A DNA stretch of 64,000 bases, from positions 399,712-463,711 of the forward strand of contig NZ_KQ948740.1 in assembly GCF_001514195.1 (NCBI RefSeq), in the 5' to 3' direction. The first letter of the stretch is position 1; each line of letters begins with the position of its first letter. Shown piece after piece: positions 25,381 to 34,566 of this stretch. The notes beneath the pieces were generated by a model. The model searched no databases, was not told the DNA's origin, and saw only the letters and a list, made by a program, of their open reading frames with translations. A program made the translations under genes and the position numbers. The stretch comes from Streptomyces griseorubiginosus (GTDB lineage Bacteria > Actinomycetota > Actinomycetes > Streptomycetales > Streptomycetaceae).

Positions 25381-25506
25381 CACTGCCTGTTTCTCGGGAG
25401 GCGCCACGCGGGTGGCGTGTCGGCGCCGGTGGATGTGGAGTCTCGGTCGCGCGCGAGCATGCCGCGTGGACGCCGGCGGGGTCGGCCCCGGCGTCCACGC
25501 GGGCAC

Positions 25507-26961
25507 TCACCCGTCGACGCCGGTGGGTTCGGTTGCGGTGGCCGCCCGGGCGACCCGGCCGCGGACCGCGAACCAGCCGGCGACCAGGGCCGCGACGATC
25601 AGCGGGAGACACAGCACGGTGGTGCGGCCCGCGCCGCCGTCGGCGTACATGAGGACCAGAACGGAGGCGAGGAAGGCCAGCGTCACGAGTTCGGTCCAGG
25701 GGGATCCCGGCAGTCGGTAGCCGGGGCGGGTCAGGTCGCCCTTCTCGGTCTTCTGCCAGAAGAGCAGGTGACAGATCATGATCATGCCCCAGGTGGCGAG
25801 GATGCCGATGGCGGCGAAGTTCAGCACGATCTCGAACGCGTCGGCGGGGACCACGTAGTTGAGGCCGACGCCGAGGACGCAGATGCCGCTGGTGAGCAGG
25901 ATGCCGCCGTAGGGGACCTGGTTGCGGCTCATCACCGCGGTGAACTTCGGGGCGGAGCCGGACATCGCCATGGAGCGCAGGATGCGGCCGGTGGAGTACA
26001 GGCCGGAGTTGAGGGAGGACATGGCCGCGGTGAGGACGACGAGGTTCATCACGCCGCCGGCGGCCGGGATGCCGATGTTGGACAGGACGGTCACGAAGGG
26101 GCTCTGGCCGGCCGTGTACTTGTTCCAGGGCAGCAGCATCGAGAGCAGGACGACCGAGCCGACGTAGAAGAGGCCCACGCGCCACATGATCGAGTTGATC
26201 GCCTTGGGCATGATCTTCTCGGGGTTCTCGGTCTCGCCCGCGGCGACGCCGACGAGTTCGACGGAGGCGTAGGCGAAGACGACACCCTGGATGATCAGCA
26301 GCATCGGCAGCATGCCGTTGGGGAAGACGCCGCCGTTGTCGGTGATCAGCGCCGGGCCGGGGTGGTGGCCGTCGATCGGGTGCTGTGTGGCCAGCAGGAA
26401 GATGCCGATCAGCATGAACGCCACGAGCGCGCCCACCTTGATGATGGCGAACCAGAACTCCAGCTCGCCGAACATCTTCACGGAGATGAGGTTCACCGTG
26501 AGGACGACGGCCAGGGCGATGAGCGCGAGCACCCATTGCGGGATGTCGGCGAACATGCCCCAGTAGTGGGTGTAGAGGGCGACCGCGGTGATGTCGGCGA
26601 TGCCGGTGGTGGCCCAGTTCAGGAAGTACATCCAGCCGGCGACGTACGCGCCCTTCTCGCCGAGGAACTCCCGGGCGTACGACACGAAGGCGCCGGAGGA
26701 GGGCCGGTAGAGGACGAGTTCGCCGAGCGCGCGGACGACCAGGAAGGCGAAGACGCCGCAGACCGCGTAGGCGATGAACAGGGAGGGGCCGGCGTCGGCG
26801 AGGCGGCCGCCGGCGCCGAGGAAGAGGCCGGTGCCGATCGCGCCACCGATGGCGATCATGTTGACGTGTCGGGACTTCAGCGACTTGCTGTAGCCCTCGT
26901 CTCCGGCGTCGACATGGCTGGAACGTTTCCGCACATCGTCGTGCAGGCTCTGCTCGCTCAC
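25507..26961 (-). CDS. Amino-acid permease (APC family, probably asparagine/aspartate)
   Basis: The 484-residue permease has 12 predicted helices. The first membrane segment carries MIAIGGAIGTGLFLGAG, the APC-family signature, and SGAFVSYAREFLGEKGAYVAGW follows. It resembles AnsP/GABA-permease-type amino-acid/proton symporters. GTG 26961 overlaps the regulator stop (GTGA, 26958-26961), so the two are translationally coupled. Location next to asparaginase and aspA argues for asparagine or aspartate as substrate. Confidence 0.88.
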   Translation of the reverse strand: MSEQSLHDDVRKRSSHVDAGDEGYSKSLKSRHVNMIAIGGAIGTGLFLGAGGRLADAGPSLFIAYAVCGVFAFLVVRALGELVLYRPSSGAFVSYAREFLGEKGAYVAGWMYFLNWATTGIADITAVALYTHYWGMFADIPQWVLALIALAVVLTVNLISVKMFGELEFWFAIIKVGALVAFMLIGIFLLATQHPIDGHHPGPALITDNGGVFPNGMLPMLLIIQGVVFAYASVELVGVAAGETENPEKIMPKAINSIMWRVGLFYVGSVVLLSMLLPWNKYTAGQSPFVTVLSNIGIPAAGGVMNLVVLTAAMSSLNSGLYSTGRILRSMAMSGSAPKFTAVMSRNQVPYGGILLTSGICVLGVGLNYVVPADAFEIVLNFAAIGILATWGMIMICHLLFWQKTEKGDLTRPGYRLPGSPWTELVTLAFLASVLVLMYADGGAGRTTVLCLPLIVAALVAGWFAVRGRVARAATATEPTGVDG

Positions 26962-27695
26962 GCCTGGGCTTCGCTTTCCTTGGAGGGGTCCGCATCCGTG
27001 CGCGGGGAACGCACGATGTCGGTGAGGGTGGTCTCGACGCGGTCGAGGTGATGGGACATCGCCTCGACCGCGTCGTGCTCGGAACCGTCGATCAGCGCCT
27101 CGACGATCGCGCGGTGCTCGCGGTTGGACTGCTCGCGGCGGCCGCCCAGTTCGTTGAGGAAGGCCGACTGACGCGCCAGTGCGTCGCGGATCTCCTCGAT
27201 GACCCGGCGGAAGACCGGGTTCTGGGCGGCCTCGGCCACGGCGAGATGGAAGAGGGTGTCCATCGCGACCCATGCCGTGGTGTCGGTCTCCCGTTCCATC
27301 CGGTCCAGGAGGTGGGCCAGGTGGTCGAGGTTCTCCGGGGTGCGGCGGCCGGCCGCGTACCCGGCGACCGGGATCTCGACGTGCCGGCGGACCTCCAGGA
27401 GGTCGCTGGCCGCGTAGTCGCCGAAGGTGGGGTCCTCCACCGCGTCGGCGACGACGAAGGTGCCCTTGCCGGTCTTGGACACGGTCAGTCCCATGGTCTG
27501 CAGGGCTCTGAGGGCCTCGCGCAGCACGGGCCGACTGATCTCCAGGGTCCGGCAGAGCTCCGCCTCGGAGGGGAGCTTGTCGCCGATGGCGTACTCCCCG
27601 CGCTCGATGGCGCCACGCAGATGTGCCAGGACGGCCTCCATGGCACTGATGCGCCGCGGAGGCTGACTGGCTGTCCGGCTGTCTGACAGGTTCAC
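26958..27695 (-). CDS. FadR/GntR-family transcriptional regulator
   Basis: The 245-residue protein has a GntR winged helix (about 18-85: GDKLPSEAELCRTLEISRPVL...TGKGTFV) and an all-helical FCD effector domain (about 100-230) with metal/ligand histidines in FHLAVAEAAQNP and HHLDRVE. GTG 27695 is the likely start. A 9-bp palindrome TGTCTGACA sits at 27680-27688 inside the first codons. As first gene of the cluster it probably senses aspartate, asparagine or a derived acid and controls the five-gene set. Confidence 0.9.
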   Translation of the reverse strand: MNLSDSRTASQPPRRISAMEAVLAHLRGAIERGEYAIGDKLPSEAELCRTLEISRPVLREALRALQTMGLTVSKTGKGTFVVADAVEDPTFGDYAASDLLEVRRHVEIPVAGYAAGRRTPENLDHLAHLLDRMERETDTTAWVAMDTLFHLAVAEAAQNPVFRRVIEEIRDALARQSAFLNELGGRREQSNREHRAIVEALIDGSEHDAVEAMSHHLDRVETTLTDIVRSPRTDADPSKESEAQA

Positions 27696-28513
27696 GGGAG
27701 AGATACTCCGGGCGACGGGATGGTGCTGTCAAGGGTCTGGGGTCGTCTGGGGTGCGGGGGCCTGGGGGGCACGTCGCGGAGTCGGGCGGCGTGCCGAGGG
27801 TGAGCGGGGCGCCGCCGGGCCTCGGGTGGGGTGTGACCGACGGGGCGGATGGGGCTTGACGGCAGGGGTGGGGCGTAGCCGACGGGGCGGATGGGGGCGT
27901 AACGGCAGGGGTGAGGCGTAGCCGACGGGGCGGATGGGGCGTGACGGCAGGGGTACGGCGCGGGCGGGCAGTGCGTAGAGGCGGGCGTGGCCGCATGAGT
28001 CAGTAAGGCTGAGGCGGGGGCGCGGGGCGGCCGGCACGGCGCCGTCGGCCTGCATCGCGCGGCGAGTCCGCGCCGCACGGGCCGGGCCGACCGTGCAGAG
28101 GTGTTCGCGCCACGCGGGCTGGGCCGGCCGTCCAGAGGTGGGGACATGGCCGAGAGGCCCGCCGCACGCACGGACGGAGGCCGACGCGACACGCTCGGCG
28201 CGGCACGGCGTCGCGGGCCCACACCACGCGGGCGCGTGCAGCACAACGGCCGTCGCCACACGGCCGACGTGCAACAGCCGGGATCGGCGCTCGCCGTCCC
28301 GCCGTGCGTCGGTGGGAGCACGGGCAAGCGGAGCCACATGGTCAGCTGGGCAGAGGGCGACGCGCCCCAGGTCAGCGCTGAGGCAGAGGCGACCTTCCGA
28401 TACGCCGACGTTCGCCCGCGCCCCACGGTCGGCCCAGTACAGACGCGGGGCGGGGTCACATGGCCCGCGGCTCCAGCGAGGCCCTATCGAGCACGACCCC
28501 GCCTCCTCCCCGT
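27696..28513. other. 818-bp intergenic region without a recognisable gene
   Basis: Open frames exist on both strands because of the base composition, but none gives recognisable protein sequence, a good start site or family motifs. The left half carries a 42-43-bp tandem repeat. The right half (about 28000-28500) is non-repetitive GC-rich sequence in which I see nothing. The promoter of the GntR operon should lie near the left edge. Confidence 0.6.
27837..27960. repeat. 42-43-bp tandem repeat
   Basis: Three imperfect copies of a unit containing ccgacggggcggatgggg and gacggcaggggtg start at 27837, 27879 and 27922. Unlike several other repeats in this window, it does not touch a stop codon. 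It lies about 140-265 bp upstream of the GntR start. Confidence 0.75.
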
Positions 28514-29350
28514 TCAGCCCGACAGCGTCCCCGTGGCCAGCAGGCCGAAGAGGAGGACGCCGACGACGATGCGGTAGATCACGAAGGCGTTGAAGGAGTG
28601 CTTCGCCACGAACTTCAGCAGCCAGGCGATGGAGGCGTAGGCGACGACGAAGGAGACCGCCGTGCCGACGGCGAGCGGTGCCGCGCCCACGCCCGCGCCC
28701 AGGGCGTCCTTGAGCTCGTAGATGCCGGCGCCGGTGAGGGCGGGGATGCCGAGGAAGAAGGAGAGGCGGGTCGCGGCGACGCGGTCCAGGTCGAGGATGA
28801 GGGCCGTGGACATGGTGGCGCCGGAGCGGGAGAAGCCGGGGAACAGCAGAGCGAGGATCTGCGAGCTGCCGACCAGCATGGCGTCCTTGAAGGAGGTGTC
28901 GTCCTCACCCCGCTTGTGCCGGCCCATCTGGTCCGCCGCCCACATCACCCCGCTGCCGACGATCAGCGAGCCCGCGACCACCCACAGGGAGGCGAGCGGC
29001 CCCTCGATGAGCGGCTTGGCGGCGAGGCCTACCGCGACGATCGGGACCGTCGCGGCGATCACCCACCACGCGAACTTGTAGTCGTGGTGGTAGCGCTCCT
29101 CCTTGTGGACCAGTCCCCTGCCCCACGCGGAGACGATCCGCACGATGTCCTTGAAGAAGTAGACGAGCACGGCGGCGATCGCGCCCACCTGGATGACGGC
29201 CGAGAACCCGACGACGGCGTCGTCGTCGACGGGGATGTTCATGAGCCCCTCGACGATCTTGAGATGGCCGGTCGAGGAGACGGGCAGGAACTCGGTCACC
29301 CCCTCGACGGCTCCGAGGACGACGGCCTGACCGACGCTGATGACGCTCAT
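28514..29350 (-). CDS. uppP: Undecaprenyl-diphosphatase
   Basis: This 278-residue integral membrane phosphatase (BacA/UppP family) recycles undecaprenyl pyrophosphate for peptidoglycan synthesis and can give bacitracin tolerance. It shows the two signature blocks GAVEGVTEFLPVSSTGH and LFPGFSRSGATMS, with about eight helices. It follows the crcB set on the same strand after 74 bp, so it may be co-transcribed with it, or have its own promoter. Confidence 0.95.
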   Translation of the reverse strand: MSVISVGQAVVLGAVEGVTEFLPVSSTGHLKIVEGLMNIPVDDDAVVGFSAVIQVGAIAAVLVYFFKDIVRIVSAWGRGLVHKEERYHHDYKFAWWVIAATVPIVAVGLAAKPLIEGPLASLWVVAGSLIVGSGVMWAADQMGRHKRGEDDTSFKDAMLVGSSQILALLFPGFSRSGATMSTALILDLDRVAATRLSFFLGIPALTGAGIYELKDALGAGVGAAPLAVGTAVSFVVAYASIAWLLKFVAKHSFNAFVIYRIVVGVLLFGLLATGTLSG

Positions 29351-29424
29351 GGGATCCAGTTCTTCTCAGGGGAAGGCGGGTGCGGAGGCCACAGTCTTAC
29401 TACACGCGGGCGAGGACGGAATTC

Positions 29425-29799
29425 CTACGCCCACACCACCTGCGCCAGCGCGACGCCCGCGAAGGCCGCCCCCAGACCTGCCACGAGGCTCGCGGTCACG
29501 TTCGCGGCGGCGTAGAAGCGCGCCCCGGTCCCGGCCAGCCGCAGGGTCTCGTAGGAGAACGTCGAGTACGTCGTCAGCGCCCCGCACAGGCCGGTGCCCA
29601 GCAACAGCTGGAGGTGGGATCCGGCGGCCCCCGCCGCCGCGGCGCCGGTGAGCAGGCCCAGGATCAGGCACCCCGTGACGTTGACGGCGAAGGTGCCCCA
29701 GGGGAAGACCGAGTCGTGCCTCGACTGGATCGCCCGGTCGGTGAGGTAGCGGAGCGGGGCACCGACCACGGCACCCGCGACCACCAGCAGCCAGTTCAC
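29425..29799 (-). CDS. crcB: Fluoride efflux channel CrcB/Fluc
   Basis: The 124-residue protein has four helices and the Fluc hallmarks GAVVGAPLRYLTDR, FPWGTFAVNVTGCLILG and GLCGALTTYSTFSYETLRL. Fluc proteins form dual-topology dimers that let fluoride leave the cytoplasm. The GTG start overlaps the DUF190 stop (GTGA). This is the second crcB of the set, and the pair probably forms a heterodimer. Confidence 0.94.
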   Translation of the reverse strand: MNWLLVVAGAVVGAPLRYLTDRAIQSRHDSVFPWGTFAVNVTGCLILGLLTGAAAAGAAGSHLQLLLGTGLCGALTTYSTFSYETLRLAGTGARFYAAANVTASLVAGLGAAFAGVALAQVVWA

Positions 29800-30188
29800 A
29801 ACGACTTCTTACCCTTCGTGCCCGTTCTGCCCTGGTTCGACTCCTGGCGGTCGTCGCGGCCGACGTACCGGATGACCTCGCACGCGTCCAGGGTCACCAG
29901 CCCCTCGGTGACGAGTTCGTCGAGCTGCGGCAGGAACTCCCGTACGCGCGTCTCGGTGTCGACGATGACGACGGCCACCGGCAGGTCCTCGCTGAGGGAC
30001 AGCAGCCGGGAGGTGTGGATCAGGGAGGACGCGCCGAAGCCCTCGATGCCGCGGAAGACGCTGGCCCCGGCGAGCCCGGCGGCGTGCGCGCGGTGCACGA
30101 TCTCGGAGTAGAGGGGCTTGTGGTGCCAGGTGTCGTTCTCGCCGATGTGGACGGTGAGGCGCAGCGCGCCGCCGGTCAGCCTCGTCAT
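29796..30188 (-). CDS. DUF190 domain protein
   Basis: The 130-residue protein is a DUF190 family member (LRLTVHIGENDTWHHKPLYSE, GLAGASVFRGIEGFG), a PII-like ferredoxin fold. It is coupled by 4-bp overlaps to crcB genes on both sides. DUF190 genes commonly sit beside or fused to crcB, so a role in sensing or gating fluoride export is likely but unproven. The C-terminus (about 110-130) is basic and disordered. Confidence 0.9.
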   Translation of the reverse strand: MTRLTGGALRLTVHIGENDTWHHKPLYSEIVHRAHAAGLAGASVFRGIEGFGASSLIHTSRLLSLSEDLPVAVVIVDTETRVREFLPQLDELVTEGLVTLDACEVIRYVGRDDRQESNQGRTGTKGKKSL

Positions 30189-30640
30189 GGCTGCCTCCGC
30201 TTCAGGACGCGGCGGGCCGCCGTGGACGCGAGCCACACCGCCGTGAGGGCCGCGAGCAGGGTCGCGGCGAGGTAGGCCAGGCCCGTGACGGGCCGGCCGT
30301 GGTCGACGAGTTTCTGGATGTCGACGGCGTAGGTGGAGAAGGTGGTGAAGCCGCCGAGGACGCCGGTGCCGAAGAAGGGGCGGACCAGGCGGTGGGCGGC
30401 CCACACGTCGGTGATGACGACCATGAACACGCCGATGACGGCACAGCCGACGACGTTGGTCCAGAAGGTCGCCCAGGGGAACTCGCCCGGGTGCGCGGGC
30501 CAGTGCAGTGCGAGGGCGTAGCGAGCCGTCGCGCCCAGCGCGCCGCCGAGGGCGACCACCGCCACCACGGGCGCCTGGCCCTGCCACAAGGACTGCCGTG
30601 GGGGCCGCGCGGGGGCGCGGAGGCTTTCCGGGGCTGTCAT
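30185..30640 (-). CDS. crcB: Fluoride efflux channel CrcB/Fluc
   Basis: The 151-residue protein has the Fluc core from about residue 25 (GGALGATARYALALHW, FPWATFWTNVVGCAVIG, GTGVLGGFTTFSTYAVD) and a ~22-residue Pro/Arg-rich N-terminal extension. ATG 30640 has TAGGAGAG 8 nt upstream. It is the first gene of the crcB-DUF190-crcB unit. I looked for a fluoride riboswitch in the 167 bp upstream and could not recognise one. Confidence 0.93.
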   Translation of the reverse strand: MTAPESLRAPARPPRQSLWQGQAPVVAVVALGGALGATARYALALHWPAHPGEFPWATFWTNVVGCAVIGVFMVVITDVWAAHRLVRPFFGTGVLGGFTTFSTYAVDIQKLVDHGRPVTGLAYLAATLLAALTAVWLASTAARRVLKRRQP

Positions 30641-30807
30641 CGTGGTGTCTCTCCTACTCGCCGGTGCCCGGGCGTGCGGGCGCGCTCCATCGCAAGTAGG
30701 GACCGTTGGCGGCACCTTCGCCGCGGTTCGGGTACGGCGGGCCCCACCGCCGCGTCGCGACGGTGATCGCGACCGAGGACCAGGGTAACGCCAGGGCCCG
30801 GCCGGGG

Positions 30808-31770
30808 TCATTTCGCGGCGGGCGGCTCGCACAGCGCGATGCCGCGCTCCCAGAGGCTGCCCAGGACCAGGTGGCCGGAGGCCTCGCACACGCTGGTGAC
30901 CATGCGGAACCGGGAGCGCCGGCGGGTGAGGTGGTGGACGGTGCGGCCCTCGTCGTCGACCGCGAGGACCCCGACGAATCCGGTGGGCCGGTACGGGGCG
31001 CCCACGGCGACGCGGGCGGCGGCGCGGCGGACCGGTGGTGTGGCGCGGTGCAGCAGGTCGAGCGGGGGGACCCGGGGTCCGGCGAGGGAGACCCAGATCG
31101 GGCCGTCGGGTCCACCGCGCCAGATGTTGTCGGGCATGCCGGGCAGGTTCTCGGCGAGGGGTTCGGCCTGGCCCGCCCGAGGCCCGTCGAGCCGGTAGCG
31201 GGTGAGGCGGCGGGCGCCGGTCTCGGCGACGACGAGGAAGGACTCGTCGGCGCTCGCCGCAAGCCCGTTGGCGAACTGGAGCCCCTCCAGGAGGACTTCG
31301 GGGGTGTCGTCACCGGGAGCCAGCCGCAGCAGCCGCCCGGTCCCGGTGTGTTCGACGATGTCGCCGATCCACTGGTCGAGGGGGTAACGGCGGCTGGAGA
31401 CGGTGAAGTACACGCTGCCGTCGGACAGCGCGACCACATTGCTGGTGAACCGCAGCTTCTCCCCCGCCACCTCGTCGGCGACGACGCGCACCGAGCCGTC
31501 GGTGAGGTCGACGCCGAGCAGTCCGCGTTCGGCGTCGCACACCAACAGGGCGCCGTCCGGCAGGAGTTCGAGACCGAGTGGCCTGCCACCGGTGTCGGCG
31601 AGGACCTCGACACGGGGTGCGACGGGTTCCGTGAGGCCGTCGACGCGCAGGATGCGGCCGTCCGCCACGCCGGCCAGGACCCGGCCCCGGGCGTCGGCGA
31701 CGACGTCCTCGGGACCGTGGCCGCCGAGCGCGACGTAGTGGCGTGGGGTCAGTTCGGTGGGACGGTTCAT
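30808..31770 (-). CDS. SMP-30/strictosidine synthase-like beta-propeller protein
   Basis: The 320-residue protein is a six-bladed propeller of the SMP-30/gluconolactonase/strictosidine synthase group. Blades show GPEDVVADARGRVLAGVADGRI, LGLELLPDGALLVCDAERGL and FANGLAASADESFLVVAETG. The final WERGIALCEPP is typical of the actinobacterial subgroup. It is likely a lactonase or ester hydrolase, with unknown substrate. It follows the small ArsR gene by 30 bp, so the regulator probably controls it. Confidence 0.85.
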   Translation of the reverse strand: MNRPTELTPRHYVALGGHGPEDVVADARGRVLAGVADGRILRVDGLTEPVAPRVEVLADTGGRPLGLELLPDGALLVCDAERGLLGVDLTDGSVRVVADEVAGEKLRFTSNVVALSDGSVYFTVSSRRYPLDQWIGDIVEHTGTGRLLRLAPGDDTPEVLLEGLQFANGLAASADESFLVVAETGARRLTRYRLDGPRAGQAEPLAENLPGMPDNIWRGGPDGPIWVSLAGPRVPPLDLLHRATPPVRRAAARVAVGAPYRPTGFVGVLAVDDEGRTVHHLTRRRSRFRMVTSVCEASGHLVLGSLWERGIALCEPPAAK

Positions 31771-31800
31771 GGGTGCTGTCTGCCCTTCCGGTGCGGGTCG

Positions 31801-32088
31801 CTACCAGCCCTTCTCGAACATGCGCGCCACCTCGGCGATGCGCATCTCGTCGCGACGGTAGTACGTACGCCACCGGATTCTCTTGGTGCGCACCAGACCG
31901 GTGTTCACGAGGAGGCCGAGATGGGTCTCCGCGACCGAGCGCGACACGCCGAGTTTGACCGCGACGGCGTGCGCGGAGACGCCGTCCTCCACGGGATCGA
32001 TGTGCCGCTGCGGGGGGAAGTGCGCGGCCGGGTCCTTCAGCCACTCCAGGATGTCCAGGCGCCGCCGGCCGGTCGGAGTCCTCAGCAT
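31801..32088 (-). CDS. ArsR-like winged-helix regulator
   Basis: The 95-residue protein is a compact winged helix with start MLRTPTGRRRLDILEWLKDP, recognition region VSRSVAETHLGLLVNTGLVR and wing RIRWRTYYRRDE. ATG 32088 is preferred because GGAGGGG lies 6 nt upstream. A longer frame adds 12 basic residues of doubtful value. It has no metal-binding cysteines, so it is probably not a metal sensor. It heads a two-gene unit with the SMP-30-like gene. Confidence 0.85.
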   Translation of the reverse strand: MLRTPTGRRRLDILEWLKDPAAHFPPQRHIDPVEDGVSAHAVAVKLGVSRSVAETHLGLLVNTGLVRTKRIRWRTYYRRDEMRIAEVARMFEKGW

Positions 32089-32345
32089 CTCGTCCCCTCC
32101 GCCCCTCCCTCTGCGTCCCACCACTGTCCCGCAGCGGCGGCCGCCTTGTCCCGGGGTCGCGGAGCTTGTCCGATATCGAACTCCACTGCGACAAGGGGCT
32201 GTTCGGCGCCGACGGCCCCTGACCGGGGCGGGACGGCGGAGGAGGCCCCCTCCGCCCGCGGCTCGTGGTCTCGCGGGCGGAGGGGAGTCGGCGGGGCGCG
32301 TGGCCGGACGGGTTCAGGGTCGAGGCGTACGACCGGGACCAGGGC

Positions 32346-34367
32346 TCAACCGTCCAGGTGTACGACCCGGACCGCACCGGCCGGAACCGCGAGGCGGCCG
32401 GCGGTGCGTTCACCGGTCAGCAGCTCGGTGCCCGCCCCGTCCAGGGGCACCTTGGCCTCCGTCGCCGTGTGGTTGACCACAAAGACGAAGGAACCGGACG
32501 CACCCTCGCGCCGGACGACCTCGACGTCGTGGGGCAGGTCGGCGCGTGAGGGGAGCCCGGCGTCCTCGGCGGCCCGGCCGAGCAGCGCGTCGAGACCCCG
32601 GGCGGTCAGGCGGGTCGAGACGTACCAGGCGGTGCCCCGGCCGTGGCGGTGCCGGGTGACGGCGGGGTGGCCCGCGGCCAGGCCGTCCGCGTACGTCCAC
32701 ACGGTCTCGGCGCCGCGCGGCACCACGAACTCGCTCCACACGTCCCCGGTGAGCTCGGGGCCGTCGGGGCCAGTGACCCGGACCTGCTGCCCCGGGAGCA
32801 GCGGCGAGAACTCCTCGACGGTGAGCCCGAGGACGTCACGTAGCGCGCCGGGGCAGGCGCCCTCGTGCACGGCGTCGTGCTCGTCGACGATGCCGGAGAA
32901 GTACGACACGACGAGGGTGCCGCCGTTCTCGACGTACCGCGCGAGGTTGCGCCCGGCCTCCTGGGTCATCAGGTACGACGCCGGTACGACGACAAGGGGA
33001 TAGGCCGACAAGTCGGCTTCCGGGTGGGCGAAGTCGACCGTGAGGTGGCGGTCGTAGAGCGCCTCGTAGAAGGCGTCGGCGCGCTCGCGGGCGTCGTGGT
33101 CGACGCTCGGCCGCCAGTCGAGGCTCTGCGCCCACCAGGAGTGCCAGTCCCACAGGACCGCCACGTCGGCCTGTGTGCGGGTGCCGCGGACGGTGCTCAA
33201 CGAGTCCAGGGTGGCGCCCAGTTCGACGACCTCGCGCCACACGCGGGTGTCGGTGCCGCCGTGCGGGACCATCGCCGAGTGGAACTTCTCGGCGCCGCGC
33301 CTGGACTGGCGCCACTGGAAGAACATGGCTCCCTCGGAGCCGCGGGCCACGTGCGCGAGGGAGTTGCGGGCCATCTGGCCGGGCGCCTTGGCGGGGTTGC
33401 GGGACTGCCAGTTGACGCCGGAGGTGGAGTGCTCCAGCAGGATCCAGGGGTCGCCGCCGGCGACGGAGCGGGTGAGGTCCGCCGCCATGGCGAGGTTGAC
33501 GTGGGTGCGGCGGCCGTCGGTGATGAGGTAGTGGTCGTTGGTGACGATGTCGACCTCGCGGCCCCACGCCCAGTAGTCGACGGAGTCGCACTGGCTGAGC
33601 GCGGTCATGAAGTTGGTGGTCACCGGGACGCCCGGGGAGAGGCGGTGCAGGATGTCCCGTTCGGCGCAGAAGTTCTCGCGCATGGTGGCGTCGGCGAACC
33701 GCTTGTAGTCCAGGGCCTGGCCCGGGTTGCCGACGGTGGCGGCGGTGCGCGGCGGGTCGATCTGCTCCAGGCTCGTGTAGTGCTGGCCCCAGAAGGCGGT
33801 GCCCCAGGCCTCGTTGACGCCGTCGACCCCGCCGTACCTCGTCTCCAGCCAGCGGCGGAAGTGGGCGGCGCAGGAGTCGCACCAGCAGGCGGAGACGGGG
33901 ACGCCGTACTCGTTGTGCACGTGCCACATCGCGAGGCCCGGGTGGTCGCCGTAGCGCTCGGCGAGCCGGATGGTGATGCCGGCGGCGGCCGCTCGGTAGG
34001 CGCTGTTGCTGTGGCAGATGGCGCCGCGGGAGCCGAAGGCGAGGCGGGTGCCGTCGGCGGTGACGGGCAGCGCGTCCGGGTGGGCGCGGTAGAACCACTT
34101 GGGCGGGGCGACCGTGGGGGTGCCGAGGTCGACGCGGATGCCGTTGTCGTGGAGCAGGTCCATGACCCGGTCCAGCCAGCCGAAGTCGTACGCGCCGGGC
34201 TCGGGCTCCAGGAGGGCCCAGGAGAAGATCCCGACGCTGACCATGGTGACCCCGGCCTCGCGCATCAGCCGGACGTCCTCGTCCCAGACGCTCTCCGGCC
34301 ACTGCTCGGGGTTGTAGTCCCCGCCGAAGGCGAGCCTGCTGAGGCCCCTGGGGGTGGTCTCCGGCAT
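32346..34367 (-). CDS. GH42 beta-galactosidase
   Basis: The 673-residue cytoplasmic glycoside hydrolase family 42 enzyme has a TIM barrel opening with LAFGGDYNPEQWPESVW. The acid/base glutamate is in WHVHNEYG and the nucleophile glutamate in PWILLEHSTSGVNWQ. A Cys cluster (SACWCDSCAAHF) resembles the metal site of family members. Trimerisation and C-terminal beta domains follow. ATG 34367 has GGGAGAG upstream. It is divergent from the LacI gene, the likely repressor. It probably acts on galactosides released from plant polymers. Confidence 0.94.
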   Translation of the reverse strand: MPETTPRGLSRLAFGGDYNPEQWPESVWDEDVRLMREAGVTMVSVGIFSWALLEPEPGAYDFGWLDRVMDLLHDNGIRVDLGTPTVAPPKWFYRAHPDALPVTADGTRLAFGSRGAICHSNSAYRAAAAGITIRLAERYGDHPGLAMWHVHNEYGVPVSACWCDSCAAHFRRWLETRYGGVDGVNEAWGTAFWGQHYTSLEQIDPPRTAATVGNPGQALDYKRFADATMRENFCAERDILHRLSPGVPVTTNFMTALSQCDSVDYWAWGREVDIVTNDHYLITDGRRTHVNLAMAADLTRSVAGGDPWILLEHSTSGVNWQSRNPAKAPGQMARNSLAHVARGSEGAMFFQWRQSRRGAEKFHSAMVPHGGTDTRVWREVVELGATLDSLSTVRGTRTQADVAVLWDWHSWWAQSLDWRPSVDHDARERADAFYEALYDRHLTVDFAHPEADLSAYPLVVVPASYLMTQEAGRNLARYVENGGTLVVSYFSGIVDEHDAVHEGACPGALRDVLGLTVEEFSPLLPGQQVRVTGPDGPELTGDVWSEFVVPRGAETVWTYADGLAAGHPAVTRHRHGRGTAWYVSTRLTARGLDALLGRAAEDAGLPSRADLPHDVEVVRREGASGSFVFVVNHTATEAKVPLDGAGTELLTGERTAGRLAVPAGAVRVVHLDG

Positions 34368-34566
34368 GGGTCTCTCCCGAGTCATTTGGTTGGGAACGTG
34401 CACACACGGTTCTGAAAGCCTGCGGCCCAAGATAACCGCACATATACAACCCTTGCCAAGTGCCTGCCCTCGGCCGTTTCTGTGCACGATCCCAGCCGGA
34501 GGGCCCGCTGCCCCAGGTGTCCCGTAGGCCACGCACCCCCGTGCCGCCCGCACGGGGCTTAGAGTC
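34368..34566. promoter_or_regulatory. Divergent promoter region of the galactosidase and LacI genes
   Basis: These 199 bp hold an AT-richer core (ataaccgcacatatacaacc near 34433-34452) and two GTGCAC palindromes at 34398 and 34492. GAAC...GTTC flanks the first (34395-34413). A LacI-type operator is expected here, but no clean long palindrome was found. Confidence 0.35.

Noticed and set aside
27696..28513. Proteins encoded by open frames in this gap
   Set aside because: The frames are Pro/Arg/Ala-rich, partly made of the tandem repeat, without credible starts or motifs.
30641..30807. Fluoride riboswitch upstream of crcB
   Set aside because: I looked for the conserved core (GGNGAUGG plus pseudoknot) by eye and did not find a convincing match. 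A covariance search would decide.
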